A stretch of DNA of 37,936 nucleotides from CAWKDC01 sp044445605 (GCA_044445605.1 JBIOEA010000022.1:1-37936); one strand, 5' to 3'; counted from the stretch's first letter, positions 8,130 to 16,971 are shown. Notes: a model not told the origin generated them from the sequence alone. Translations and numbers: made by a program.

Positions 8130-8299
8130 CTTACGCAGCATATCAATCTGAATTCCGCCTTGATTGGTGATTGTTCTGCGCTGCACTCTATTTAACGCTC
8201 GCTTCTTTGTCGTTTGCTTGAACAATAGTTGAATTGAAATGTCAGGCTAATGAGGGTGCATCCTTTAACGTGCAGAGCGGTGAACGGTTACTCAGTATG

Positions 8300-9223
8300 T
8301 TAAGGGCGATGCACCTGTTGCACCGATGCCACTTCTCTAGACAAGAGTGGCTCTATTTTCTTATCCAGAAATTCTAGCATTAATTCCCGATATCCAAGTA
8401 CATTCACCATGCCAGGTTGTGGCATCTCTGGATTAAATGGAGCTAGGCCAATCTCATATTGATCTACTTGTCTGAGCGCGAATCTAGATTCAGGCTTAAT
8501 TGATTCTATTCTTGCCCAGTGTAACTTTCGTTCAAAATCTGCTGCATCCGATCCGAAATATAAAATGATATGTACATCTGTTGCCTCACGGCTGGAACAG
8601 TTCCTATATCCATCTCGCCCAGCTAAGTCCCAAACAAAATATTTGGCATTTGGGGCCGTGCAACTGCGATTTATAAAAAAATCCATCCCAATGCTGCTGA
8701 CATAAGGGGCGTATGAAAGGCGATCTTGCCAGGCCTGCGCAGCCCTAAAACGAGACGCGTCACCAATCAGGATGACTTTAATGCATTCATCAGATTTGAC
8801 GGCACAATCCCTCACATAGACTGCCGTAGGTAATGGAACACGATTATCCTGAGCTGGCGCTGGCTCAGGACGTGAAAATTGTATGATAGCGCTAGAGGCG
8901 GCAGCCATGGGTGCAGAAGAAACCATAAGGGCAGCAATGCGTTGATTAATTTCCGCTACTCTGGCGGCGTACTGTTGACCATTACCATAGGACAATGGTG
9001 CTTGGGGATCATCAGAGGAAAGCGTACGTGATCTAATGAGTGGGGCCAAATCAAGATGCTTTATTGGCTGTTGGCTCACAGGATCAATCAGGTCACGTTG
9101 TTTTAGAGCAGCAAAAATGGCTTCGGCCTCATAAATGCGATAAAAAGGTTGATCATCTCCGTTGATCCAAACACCGAGTGGTTGTTCGATTGTGTCAAGC
9201 GTGATAGGGCATGTATACGGCAT
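8300..9223 (-). CDS. U-box-like + Rab-like pseudo-GTPase fusion, putative host-directed effector
   Basis: A 307-residue protein of two eukaryote-like parts. Residues 3-66 read as a U-box: CPITLD at 5-10, then hydrophobic helix positions, then DPVSQQPI (47-54) and DLAPLI, matching the fold of E2-binding ubiquitin ligases. After a Pro/Ala linker (about 80-145), residues 147-290 follow the Rab/Ras order: KVILIGD (beta-1), YVSSIGMDF (174-182, like Rab YxSTIGVDF), WDLAGRDGYR (198-207, like WDTAGQERFR), then RQVD (251-254) where NKxD would be. The P-loop is GDASRFRA, without GKS/T, so nucleotide binding is doubtful. No signal peptide, membrane helix or C-terminal Cys for prenylation. AAGGAG sits 8 bases before the ATG. 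It is an isolated gene between trhO and sppA. The domain calls rest on motifs read by eye; the effector role is inference. Confidence 0.7.
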   Translation of the reverse strand: MPYTCPITLDTIEQPLGVWINGDDQPFYRIYEAEAIFAALKQRDLIDPVSQQPIKHLDLAPLIRSRTLSSDDPQAPLSYGNGQQYAARVAEINQRIAALMVSSAPMAAASSAIIQFSRPEPAPAQDNRVPLPTAVYVRDCAVKSDECIKVILIGDASRFRAAQAWQDRLSYAPYVSSIGMDFFINRSCTAPNAKYFVWDLAGRDGYRNCSSREATDVHIILYFGSDAADFERKLHWARIESIKPESRFALRQVDQYEIGLAPFNPEMPQPGMVNVLGYRELMLEFLDKKIEPLLSREVASVQQVHRP

Positions 9224-9351
9224 AATCTAGCTCCTTAAAAGTTATTACAGCATTCCTGCCGTTGATTTATGCATTGCTGATGAGTCCGCAAGTCGGGTGG
9301 AACCTTTAAGATTGTTCTAGAAAAATTGTAAATCTCGGAATACTCGGCTGC

Positions 9352-9372
9352 CCCCTTTTACAAAGGGGGCGT
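9352..9372. repeat. Palindrome related to the trhO terminator repeat
   Basis: GCCCCCTTT and AAAGGGGGC arms of 9 bases around a 3-base loop. It sits 6 bases beyond the stop of sppA, with no T-tract on the sppA sense strand, so it is called a dispersed repeat, not a terminator. Its reverse complement matches the repeat core at 8055-8074. Confidence 0.6.
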
Positions 9373-9378
9373 AAGATT

Positions 9379-10299
9379 TTAACGGAGTCTTCCAAAGAAC
9401 CCAACAATCGCATTATCCGCCATGGCGCCGAAGCGTTTACCCAAACGTTGGATAATCGATTCTTCAGGCATATAATCGACTAGCACCGGCGCTTGTATCA
9501 CGTCACGTGCAACCATTGCAGTCGACCCAAGCTTGTCTACTAAGCCCAGCGCAATGCCTTGTTCGCCCGTCCAAACCAATCCCGTGAACAACTGTGGATC
9601 ATTTTTCAAACGATCCCCACGGCCGACTTTGACCTTCGAAATGAATTGATGATGCACCACAGACAACACATTTTCCATGAATGCTTTATGTTCAGCGGTC
9701 ATGGGTTCGAAGGGATCCAAAAAGCCTTTATTCGCACCCGCCGTAATCAAACGACGTTGCACGCCCACTTTTTGCATCACATCGACAAAACCAAAGCCAT
9801 CAAACATCACACCAATTGAGCCCACCAGGCTCGCTTCATTGGCATAAATTTGGCCTGCCGCTGCTGCCACATAATAGCAGCCCGACGCACAGGTATCCGT
9901 GATCACAGCGTACAAAGGTTTGGCAGGATATAGCGCTTGCAAACGGCGCATTTCGTCAAAAATTTCGCCAGACTGTACAGGGCTACCACCAGGGCTATTC
10001 AATTCCATGATGATCGCTTTCGCATGAGGGTTTTCGAATGCAGTATTTAACGCCTCAATAATACTATCTGCATTTGAATCAGCCATTGCATCAATCGTGC
10101 CGCGAAGCCTGATCAGTGCCGTATGAGAACCTGCGATAGGTGTTTTTTCCAAATCAGTGGGCAAAAAGATCACGAACAAGGCAATCAAATACCCAAAAAA
10201 GAGTGATTTGAAAAAAATACCCCAGCGACGTCTCGCACGTTGCTCTTTGAGTGTGTCAGACAATAAATGTTCTATTGCGTTTTCTACTTTAGGATCCAC
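9379..10299 (-). CDS. sppA: Signal peptide peptidase SppA/SohB-type serine protease
   Basis: A 306-residue membrane-anchored peptidase of the S49 family (36-kDa type) that degrades signal peptides and membrane fragments. One N-terminal membrane helix (about 28-46) follows a basic stretch; the protease domain faces the periplasm. The catalytic Ser is S139 in TCASGCYYVA and the general-base Lys is K191 in AGANKGFLDP; their 52-residue spacing equals that of Bacillus SppA (S147/K199). The substrate-binding NSPGGSP is at 101-107. The start is GTG at 10299 with AAGGAG 8 bases upstream. It is 32 bases downstream of rluC, probably one operon. Confidence 0.93.
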   Translation of the reverse strand: MDPKVENAIEHLLSDTLKEQRARRRWGIFFKSLFFGYLIALFVIFLPTDLEKTPIAGSHTALIRLRGTIDAMADSNADSIIEALNTAFENPHAKAIIMELNSPGGSPVQSGEIFDEMRRLQALYPAKPLYAVITDTCASGCYYVAAAAGQIYANEASLVGSIGVMFDGFGFVDVMQKVGVQRRLITAGANKGFLDPFEPMTAEHKAFMENVLSVVHHQFISKVKVGRGDRLKNDPQLFTGLVWTGEQGIALGLVDKLGSTAMVARDVIQAPVLVDYMPEESIIQRLGKRFGAMADNAIVGFFGRLR

Positions 10300-10331
10300 G
10301 TCGAAATCTCCTTGCTGATTGTGGGCAAATA

Positions 10332-11294
10332 TTATTCGCCTTTACTCATTTCTACATCAAACAATGCACACGGCGCATGGACAGTCAACTTCAGACCAAG
10401 GTCAGGGCAGTTAATCTCCAGGCGACTGGCATGCAGCATCATACGCTTCATTCCGCGCTCACGGAAGGTAGCATTGACCTCACGTCGCCCATATTTTTCA
10501 TCCCCAATGATAGGGTGGCCATTCGCTGAAGTATGCACCCGAATCTGGTGGGTACGCCCCGTGATAATACGGCACTCTAATAGTGTAGCTCCATCTTGGC
10601 AATGCAGTGGTCTAAATAACGTTTGCGAGGCCTTCCCTTCCTCATCCACACAAACTCGACGCTCCCCGCCGCGCGATTCGAACCGACGCAAGGGCATTTC
10701 AACGTTCTGTAGGGACTTAGGCCAATGGCCAGCGACCCAAGCCAGGTAAGTCTTGGTAATCATCCCCGCTTCAAGGGCACGCTGTAGCGCCTTCAAAGAA
10801 CTCCGTTTTTTGGCAACCATCAGGCAGCCTGATGTCTCTTTATCCAAACGGTGAACCAGCTCTAACGCTAAGTCAGGATACATCATGCGCATCGCTTCAA
10901 TGACGCCGCCGCGGATGCCACTCCCTGCATGGACAGCCAAGGAGGCAGGCTTATTCAACACAAATAAATGCTCATCTTCATAGATAATCGATGAACGTAA
11001 GACTTCTTCCATGCTGGCCGAAACAGCTGCCATGGGGGTCACCTCGTTCACAAGCGGAGGAATCCGGACAATGTCCCCTGCTTTGAGCTTGTACTCGGGC
11101 TTGATCCGCCCTTTATTAATCCTCACCTCACCGCCACGTATTGCCCTATAGATACGGCTTTTAGGAACAGCTTTAAATGTACGGATCAGAAAATTATCCA
11201 ATCGGGTATCTTCAAACTCTGATGTGATTGTAACGTATTGAACTTTAGAGGGTTTTTCTGAGCCTTCCTGGTCGGATAAATTTTTTGAAATCAT
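10332..11294 (-). CDS. rluC: 23S rRNA pseudouridine synthase RluC
   Basis: A 320-residue RluA-family pseudouridine synthase, expected to modify 23S rRNA at the RluC sites (955, 2504, 2580 in E. coli). An N-terminal S4 RNA-binding domain spans about 30-80 (RLDNFL ... GEVRINKGR). The catalytic domain follows, with the HRLDKETSG motif and the nucleophile D151. The GRTHQIRVH motif of the family is present further on. It is divergent from rne across a 342-base region, the same rluC/rne arrangement as in E. coli and many gammaproteobacteria, which supports RluC over RluA/RluD. The first 18 residues are polar and specific to this protein. Confidence 0.93.
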   Translation of the reverse strand: MISKNLSDQEGSEKPSKVQYVTITSEFEDTRLDNFLIRTFKAVPKSRIYRAIRGGEVRINKGRIKPEYKLKAGDIVRIPPLVNEVTPMAAVSASMEEVLRSSIIYEDEHLFVLNKPASLAVHAGSGIRGGVIEAMRMMYPDLALELVHRLDKETSGCLMVAKKRSSLKALQRALEAGMITKTYLAWVAGHWPKSLQNVEMPLRRFESRGGERRVCVDEEGKASQTLFRPLHCQDGATLLECRIITGRTHQIRVHTSANGHPIIGDEKYGRREVNATFRERGMKRMMLHASRLEINCPDLGLKLTVHAPCALFDVEMSKGE

Positions 11295-11322
11295 TGCTGT
11301 ACTGCCTTTTTCATGCTATAGT
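11294..11322 (+). promoter_or_regulatory. Candidate rne promoter (extended -10)
   Basis: TGC-TATAGT (11314-11322) is an extended -10 box; TTGCTG (11294-11299) stands 17 bases upstream of the hexamer as a weak -35. A start near 11329 would give rne a leader of about 308 bases. The -35 overlaps the start codon of rluC on the other strand. Confidence 0.45.
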
Positions 11323-11558
11323 CATCGGTGAAGAACGCTGCCTAAACCATTGAGATTTAGGTGTTTAAGTGTAACCGAGCGCGGCTCTCATATCAAGAAA
11401 GATTTGATGAAGTCGGACATGCTCAAGATGATGTCATGCAATGTCATGATAGGCACTGCGACAGCCGGTCCCCAAAGAGACATGACCGCCCCGCAGTTAA
11501 CGGAACGAGTTTGAAGAATTGATCAACAAACACAACGACCTTTTGCGCAATGTCCCGA

Positions 11559-11581
11559 GGCAAACCCTTGCCAGTTTTTTT
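11559..11581 (+). terminator. Terminator-like hairpin in the rne leader
   Basis: GGCAA (11559-11563), loop ACCC, TTGCC (11568-11572), AG, then seven T residues (11575-11581), ending 55 bases before the rne start codon. The stem is only 5 pairs, so strength is doubtful. The leader (11323-11636) also holds GTCATG twice near 11432-11448 and CATGAC near 11480-11485, able to pair. No gene was found in this 342-base stretch. Confidence 0.35.
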
Positions 11582-11636
11582 GCGCGCGCCTGTTATAACC
11601 TCTTGCATGACATTCCCCTATAGAAGGAATGATATT

Positions 11637-14510
11637 GTGACCAATAGAATGTTAATTAATGCCACGCAGGCCGAAGAAATTCGCGTTGCGCTGGTGAATG
11701 GCCAAGCCCTGTATGACCTCGATTTAGAAAACATGGAAAAAGAATTGCTGAAAGGCAATCTTTACCTTGCCACCATCAAGAACGTTGAGCCCAGCTTAAA
11801 TGCGGCTTTCGTCGATTACGGCGCAGAACGCCATGGTTTCTTACCTTTGAAAGAAATTTCCAAGGAATACTTTGAATCAGAAGAAGACGCGAACATTGAT
11901 GAATCGCGTGGTAGCCGTAAAAATATCCGCGATATTCTGCGCGTTGGCCAACAAATTTTGGTACAAGTGGATAAAGATGAACGCGGTTCTAAGGGTGCTG
12001 CCTTAACCACTTTCATCACCTTAGCAGGCTGCTACTTGGTATTGATGCCGAATAACCCTCGCGCAGGCGGTATCTCACGTCGCATTGAAGGCGAAGAGCG
12101 CGATGAGCTTCGTGATGCATTAGAGGGCTTGGACGTCCCCAATGGCATGGGCATCATTGTCCGTACTGCCGGTGTAGGACGTACTCCAGAAGAACTGAAA
12201 TGGGATTTAGATGTACTGCTCAAGCGTTGGGAAGACATTCAAAATGCCATCGCGACAGTGACCGCCCCTGCCCTGATCCATCAAGAACGTGACATCATTG
12301 CACGTGCGATTCGCGACCATCTACGTGATGACGTCGAAGAAATCTTGATTGATAACCCCGTCTACTTTGAAAAAGCACGTCATTATATTGAACGCTTACG
12401 TCCTGAATCCATTGGACGCTTAAAGCTGTATACGGACATCGTGCCATTGTTCTCACGTTTCCAAATTGAAAATCAAATTGAATCCGCCTTCCAACGCCAA
12501 GTGATTCTGCCTTCGGGTGGCACCTTGGTGATCGACCATACGGAAGCCTTGATCAGTATTGATATTAACTCGGCACGTGCGACCCGCGGGCATGATATCG
12601 AAGAAACCGCATTCCATACCAACCTTGAAGCAGCGGATGAAATTGCGCGTCAATTACGCCTACGCGACTTGGGCGGCCTTATCGTTATCGATTTTATCGA
12701 CATGTTGTCGAACAGTCACCAACGCGATGTTGAAAACCGTCTTCGTGAAGCGATGCGTTTGGATCGTGCTCGCGTTCAAATCGGACGCATTTCACGTTTC
12801 GGCTTGCTCGAAATGTCCCGTCAACGTTTACGTTCATCCTTGAGCGAATCCGTGCAAGAAACCTGCCCACGTTGCAGCGGCCAAGGCACGATTCGTAACA
12901 TTGAATCACTGTCTTTGTCCATCATTCGGTTGATTGAAGAAGAAGTGATGAAAGATGGCACCGTGGCTGTACATGCTGCCTTGCCAATCGATGTGGCGAC
13001 CTTCTTAATGAATGAAAAGCGCAACATGCTATCCGCACTGGAAGCCAGACATGGCAAGAAAGTCATCGTGATGCCAGTGGTTGAGATACAAGCGCCAAAC
13101 TTCCAAATCAAGCGTATTCGTGAAAATGACAGCGCTGCCATGGGCGAAAGCTCAAGCTTTGAAATGGCGAGAGACATGGTGACCCGTGCGATCGAACAAA
13201 ATACGGTTGCTGCCTCACGCCATGCGCCTCAAACACCGGTGGTTCAATTCTTATCGGATGTGAAACCACGCGAACAAAGCCTGATTCAAAAGTCTGTCAG
13301 CGGTATTTCACAGCTATTCAAATCTGTCTTCAAGCAACCGGCAGAAAAAGAATTTGACGCGAATGGCAATGTTGATCATGCTGCACGCCCTGCCTCTTCA
13401 CGTAACTATCAAGGTCAAGGTGAATCGCGTGAACGCAGTGATCGTGGTGGACGTGGTCGTTATGGGAAGCGTCGTGGCGGTTCTGATGATAATCGTCGTG
13501 ATAACAGATCCCGTTCGGATCAACCTCGTTCCGAAGCACCGAGACAACAGGCCGAAACTGAAGCACCACGCGGTGACCGTCCAGAAGGCGGACGTGAAGG
13601 TGGCCGTGGCCGTGGTGGACGCGGCGGTCAAGGCCGTGGGCAACAACGTCATGATAATCGTGGTCCACGCGAAGATAATCGCGGTCCACGTGAAGATAAC
13701 CGTGCGCCACGCGATGAACATCGTCAACCACGTGATGAAAACCGTGTGGTCGCTGATGATACGGACAACCGTTCACGTCGTGGTATAGGCGAAGACACAC
13801 GTCGTCGTGATGGACGCCGTGCACCAGAAGCAGCACCTTATGCAGCGCCTTTTGCCGAACCTGTCTTCCATGATATGCCAGAAGCATTGTTGCCACCTGA
13901 CATGGACATGATGGACATTCAACCTGCAGACATTGATCACCGTTCTCCATTAGAACGTCAAATGGCTGGCGAAACACGTCCTAGTGGTGAGCGTAGTGAG
14001 CGCGGTGGCAGAGGCCGTCGTGGTGGACATCAACGCAACCGACGTGGCGGACAAGATCGTGAACGCGCACAAGGTGAGCGTGAACATCATCCAAGAGATG
14101 CTGAACCACGCTTCATTAAGCATGAAACACCCGCGCCAATCCCCATGGTTGATGCGATACGCGAAGAAGCGCATGTTCATACCCATGCACCTGTATCGGC
14201 ACCGGATATCGTTATTGTGCAAACACCACCACCTGCACCACGCGCTCCTCGTGAACGCAAAGTGCCCAAGGTGGATAGCCCATTAATGAAAGAAACAGTG
14301 TTAATGGACGTGACTGCGATGAATGCGGCCGATGCTGCAGCGAAAGCAAGCAGTGAATCCGCTGGAAATGAAAATCAGGAACGTCGTTATCCTCGTCGCC
14401 GTGCGAACCACTTGCGCCCCTACCATCGTGGTGGCCAAGACAATAACGCGGCACCACGTGAAGATGCACAAGCACCTTCCGTGCCGAGTGATAATGAGGG
14501 GAATGGTTAA
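11637..14510 (+). CDS. rne: Ribonuclease E, degradosome endoribonuclease
   Basis: A 957-residue RNase E, the main mRNA-decay and rRNA/tRNA-processing endonuclease. The catalytic half is well conserved: S1 domain (about 35-125), the metal-binding aspartates D309 (SIDINSA) and D352 (IVIDFID), equivalent to E. coli D303/D346, and the Zn-link Cys pair C410/C413 (CPRC), equivalent to C404/C407. The C-terminal half (about 575-957) is disordered, rich in Arg/Gly/Asp, with RGG tracts and a 7-residue repeat (DNRGPRE and variants) near 13660-13745. The GTG at 11637 is the best start: AGAAGGA lies 8 bases upstream and the product begins MTNRMLINATQ, like E. coli MKRMLINATQ. An in-frame upstream ATG at 11550 would lie across the leader hairpin. 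Confidence 0.95.
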   Translation: MTNRMLINATQAEEIRVALVNGQALYDLDLENMEKELLKGNLYLATIKNVEPSLNAAFVDYGAERHGFLPLKEISKEYFESEEDANIDESRGSRKNIRDILRVGQQILVQVDKDERGSKGAALTTFITLAGCYLVLMPNNPRAGGISRRIEGEERDELRDALEGLDVPNGMGIIVRTAGVGRTPEELKWDLDVLLKRWEDIQNAIATVTAPALIHQERDIIARAIRDHLRDDVEEILIDNPVYFEKARHYIERLRPESIGRLKLYTDIVPLFSRFQIENQIESAFQRQVILPSGGTLVIDHTEALISIDINSARATRGHDIEETAFHTNLEAADEIARQLRLRDLGGLIVIDFIDMLSNSHQRDVENRLREAMRLDRARVQIGRISRFGLLEMSRQRLRSSLSESVQETCPRCSGQGTIRNIESLSLSIIRLIEEEVMKDGTVAVHAALPIDVATFLMNEKRNMLSALEARHGKKVIVMPVVEIQAPNFQIKRIRENDSAAMGESSSFEMARDMVTRAIEQNTVAASRHAPQTPVVQFLSDVKPREQSLIQKSVSGISQLFKSVFKQPAEKEFDANGNVDHAARPASSRNYQGQGESRERSDRGGRGRYGKRRGGSDDNRRDNRSRSDQPRSEAPRQQAETEAPRGDRPEGGREGGRGRGGRGGQGRGQQRHDNRGPREDNRGPREDNRAPRDEHRQPRDENRVVADDTDNRSRRGIGEDTRRRDGRRAPEAAPYAAPFAEPVFHDMPEALLPPDMDMMDIQPADIDHRSPLERQMAGETRPSGERSERGGRGRRGGHQRNRRGGQDRERAQGEREHHPRDAEPRFIKHETPAPIPMVDAIREEAHVHTHAPVSAPDIVIVQTPPPAPRAPRERKVPKVDSPLMKETVLMDVTAMNAADAAAKASSESAGNENQERRYPRRRANHLRPYHRGGQDNNAAPREDAQAPSVPSDNEGNG

Positions 14511-14523
14511 TACCCATCATGTT

Positions 14524-14555
14524 CTGTAGGGGCGAAACATCTTTCGCCCCTACAG
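14524..14555. repeat. Perfect 14-bp palindrome, dispersed repeat copy 1
   Basis: CTGTAGGGGCGAAA, loop CATC, TTTCGCCCCTACAG. It fills the gap between the convergent rne and P-type ATPase genes. No T-tract follows on either strand. A second, partly eroded copy is at 20379-20407. It could still block or protect both transcripts as a stem. Confidence 0.75.
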
Positions 14556-14557
14556 AC

Positions 14558-16942
14558 TCATGCCTTGATAGAATAATTAACAGCTATAGACTGCGGAACT
14601 GTTGTTATTGGAGACACAATCACAGGCGGCTCCGAGTAAGTTGTATATTTGTACTGAGGCACATACGAAGGACGCCCTAACGGTGGAGAATCACCTACAT
14701 GAGGCGACTTCGACGTTGATTGCTGGGCATCCATCTGTTTATACTCAACAGGAAGCTTTGCTTCTTGCAGATTGATTCGCATCGCGTTCAATACAATGAA
14801 CAAACTTTGAAACACCATCAAGCCGGCACCAAAGGCTGGATTCAACAGATCAGGCTTTAAAAAAACAGCACAACCGACGTACACTAATGACATCGCATTG
14901 TAAGCGAAACTCACCGCTAAATTTTGCTTAATATGGCGCATCGTCTGGCGGCCAACCGCTATTAATTTCAGCACTTGCGGCAGCAATGTATCACTATTGA
15001 TCGATGCATCAGACTCCTGCTCTGCCATCGGATCTGTCGATCTCGAATTGACCACCACACCAAAGTTTGCGGCTTTAATAGCTTCCACATCATTACCCGC
15101 ATCGCCAAACATAGCAACTTTGTGCCCCTGCTCCTGCAATGCCTTGATCAGTGCACACTTATTTTTTGCGCCGTCAGCTATAGTCGGCACACAATCAGTG
15201 ACGAAACAATCAGACGAAATACCCAGTTGCTTTGCATATTGCTCTGCAGTATCCTGGCTTGCGCCTGTAAACACCTTGACACTCATTTTATTGTCTATGA
15301 GATTTTGAATCATCGATGCCGTTTTAGCGCCGTCTCTTAAGGGGTCGTCCAGCAAAAAATAGCCCTCTACGACACCATTTTTACTGAAATAGATTGCATG
15401 CTGTGCATTATCAAAATCTTTAACCTGTTTATCTAGAGGAGGATTCACAAAATCCCTGTTGCCGATCTTATAGATACTGCCCTGGAACGTGGCCATCAAT
15501 CCATGATGATCTTTATCCACCTGGTCCAGTATAACCCTCCCATTCATCATTTTTGATGGCAACATATAATCTGAAATGGCCTTGCCGATATTATGCGTGC
15601 TTGCTGCTTGCATGGCATGTATCAACGGAAAGAATCGCCAATCGATGGTACATCTTGTTACTTTAGGTTGATTCTTAGTTAATGTTCCATTCAAATCAAA
15701 TACGATGGTATCGACTTCTGCTGCTGCCTGCATTCCCTTCGCCGTTTTAAATCGAACACCATCATCCGACAATTTTTTAAGGCCGACATTAACACCCAGT
15801 GGTGTCACCATCCCCAAAGCACACGGGCATGCGCAGACCATGAAATAAAGCAATGTCTGAAAGCCCGGGCCAATGCCATTGAAATAACCTGACAGCAAAC
15901 CTACCGCGACAGCAAAAAACAACACAACAGGCATGAACCAGATCAAAATATTACTCGTCATCTCCTGAATAGGTGCTTTTTTGGATTGGGCGGCGATCAA
16001 GCTTAAATCACGTGCACGCAAATAGGATTGATCTTCAAGCGCATTGACCTTCAGGGTCACAGACTCAGAAGCAACAATCATGCCCGCGAGCAGTTGATCG
16101 CCCCGCTTCATACACTCGACATCTTCTTTTCCTGTATGCATTGTGAAAGTAACATCGGCGCTATCATCCTCAAGCTTACCATTCAAGGGAATGCATTCGC
16201 CTCTTGGAACTTGAAGGACGGCATTCATGGGAACATTTTTTAGCGCATCTTTATAATCAACAAAGGTTCCATTTTGCTTTATCTTGAACGTTGATCGTCT
16301 ACCGCGATCCACAAATTTTTCTCGTGCAGAGACCTTTTGTGTAAATGATTCTTCAATCCATAATCCAAAATGACGGAATCCATTGATCATGAGGGCCGCA
16401 TCAACCAAGCTCGGAATAACATCAAAGTAAGGATGCAAAAGACTCGCCACAATAGCAGCAATCGTACTGAGCGCAAACAGTGAATCCATGTTAATTTTTT
16501 TTTGCTTGCCCCAGAGTGCCGTCCATGCTTTCTTAAGGGACGGATAACCAATGAGCCCAATGATGGCCACACCACCATAAAGCATCAAATCATGCACCCA
16601 CATGGGAATCTCAACATTTGCAAACATCAGCGCCATCATGGTGGCACCAAAGAAAATACCAATATCTGCCTGCAGAAGATGATATTGATTTTTCTTCACT
16701 TCATCTTTAGGCGGAATCCAATGGGAAAGAATACTTCTAATTTCTGCGTCGAGTTCTTCATCACTCAACTCGCTATCATCACTGATAGCAATACTGGCGG
16801 TTTTTTGCGTCGGATCAAAGACACATTTATCAGGAAGCACCATGAGGGCGGCTTTATAAAAATCCAGCTCCTCTATGATGGGAGGAATGCAGTTTCCGCA
16901 AACAACATGCTGTAAATTGTCAAAATCACGGTATCTAGGCAT
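14558..16942 (-). CDS. Divergent copper-type P1B ATPase
   Basis: A 794-residue heavy-metal P-type ATPase. Around C15-C18 (CGNC) the N-terminus resembles a metal-binding domain. Two membrane pairs follow, then the CPC metal site (C372-P-C374), the phosphorylation loop with D416, and two last helices bearing YN (681-682) and M709..S713, positions used for Cu(I) in CopA. Many catalytic signatures are altered: TGE is TGK (270-272), DKTGT is DLNGT (416-420), SEHP is STHN (448-451), TGD is TGA (559-561), and GDGxND is GDAGND (613-618). A Pro/Ser/Tyr-rich tail of about 60 residues follows the last helix. It may be a slow pump, a different metal transporter or a regulator. brnA ends 29 bases upstream. 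Confidence 0.85.
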   Translation of the reverse strand: MPRYRDFDNLQHVVCGNCIPPIIEELDFYKAALMVLPDKCVFDPTQKTASIAISDDSELSDEELDAEIRSILSHWIPPKDEVKKNQYHLLQADIGIFFGATMMALMFANVEIPMWVHDLMLYGGVAIIGLIGYPSLKKAWTALWGKQKKINMDSLFALSTIAAIVASLLHPYFDVIPSLVDAALMINGFRHFGLWIEESFTQKVSAREKFVDRGRRSTFKIKQNGTFVDYKDALKNVPMNAVLQVPRGECIPLNGKLEDDSADVTFTMHTGKEDVECMKRGDQLLAGMIVASESVTLKVNALEDQSYLRARDLSLIAAQSKKAPIQEMTSNILIWFMPVVLFFAVAVGLLSGYFNGIGPGFQTLLYFMVCACPCALGMVTPLGVNVGLKKLSDDGVRFKTAKGMQAAAEVDTIVFDLNGTLTKNQPKVTRCTIDWRFFPLIHAMQAASTHNIGKAISDYMLPSKMMNGRVILDQVDKDHHGLMATFQGSIYKIGNRDFVNPPLDKQVKDFDNAQHAIYFSKNGVVEGYFLLDDPLRDGAKTASMIQNLIDNKMSVKVFTGASQDTAEQYAKQLGISSDCFVTDCVPTIADGAKNKCALIKALQEQGHKVAMFGDAGNDVEAIKAANFGVVVNSRSTDPMAEQESDASINSDTLLPQVLKLIAVGRQTMRHIKQNLAVSFAYNAMSLVYVGCAVFLKPDLLNPAFGAGLMVFQSLFIVLNAMRINLQEAKLPVEYKQMDAQQSTSKSPHVGDSPPLGRPSYVPQYKYTTYSEPPVIVSPITTVPQSIAVNYSIKA

Positions 16943-16971
16943 ACTGCATAAACCCTTAGAACCACTTCAGA

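Noticed and set aside
7809..8225. 138-codon minus-strand frame opposite the end of trhO
   Set aside because: It runs through the palindromic repeat and terminator hairpin and opposite conserved trhO sequence; no ribosome site and no family resemblance.
9352..9372. Rho-independent terminator of sppA
   Set aside because: Good stem but no T-tract on the sppA sense strand; kept as a repeat instead.
13660..13745. Possible CRISPR-like short repeats
   Set aside because: They are in-frame tandem codons for a 7-residue protein repeat with no spacers.
13354..13788. 144-codon plus-strand frame in the rne tail
   Set aside because: A shifted frame of low-complexity codons (Val/Met/Ile-rich); rne itself is intact through this region.
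13330..13977. 215-codon minus-strand His/Val-rich frame inside rne
   Set aside because: Antisense of the Arg/Gly/Asp-rich tail of RNase E; the composition is the expected mirror of GC-rich Arg/Asp codons.
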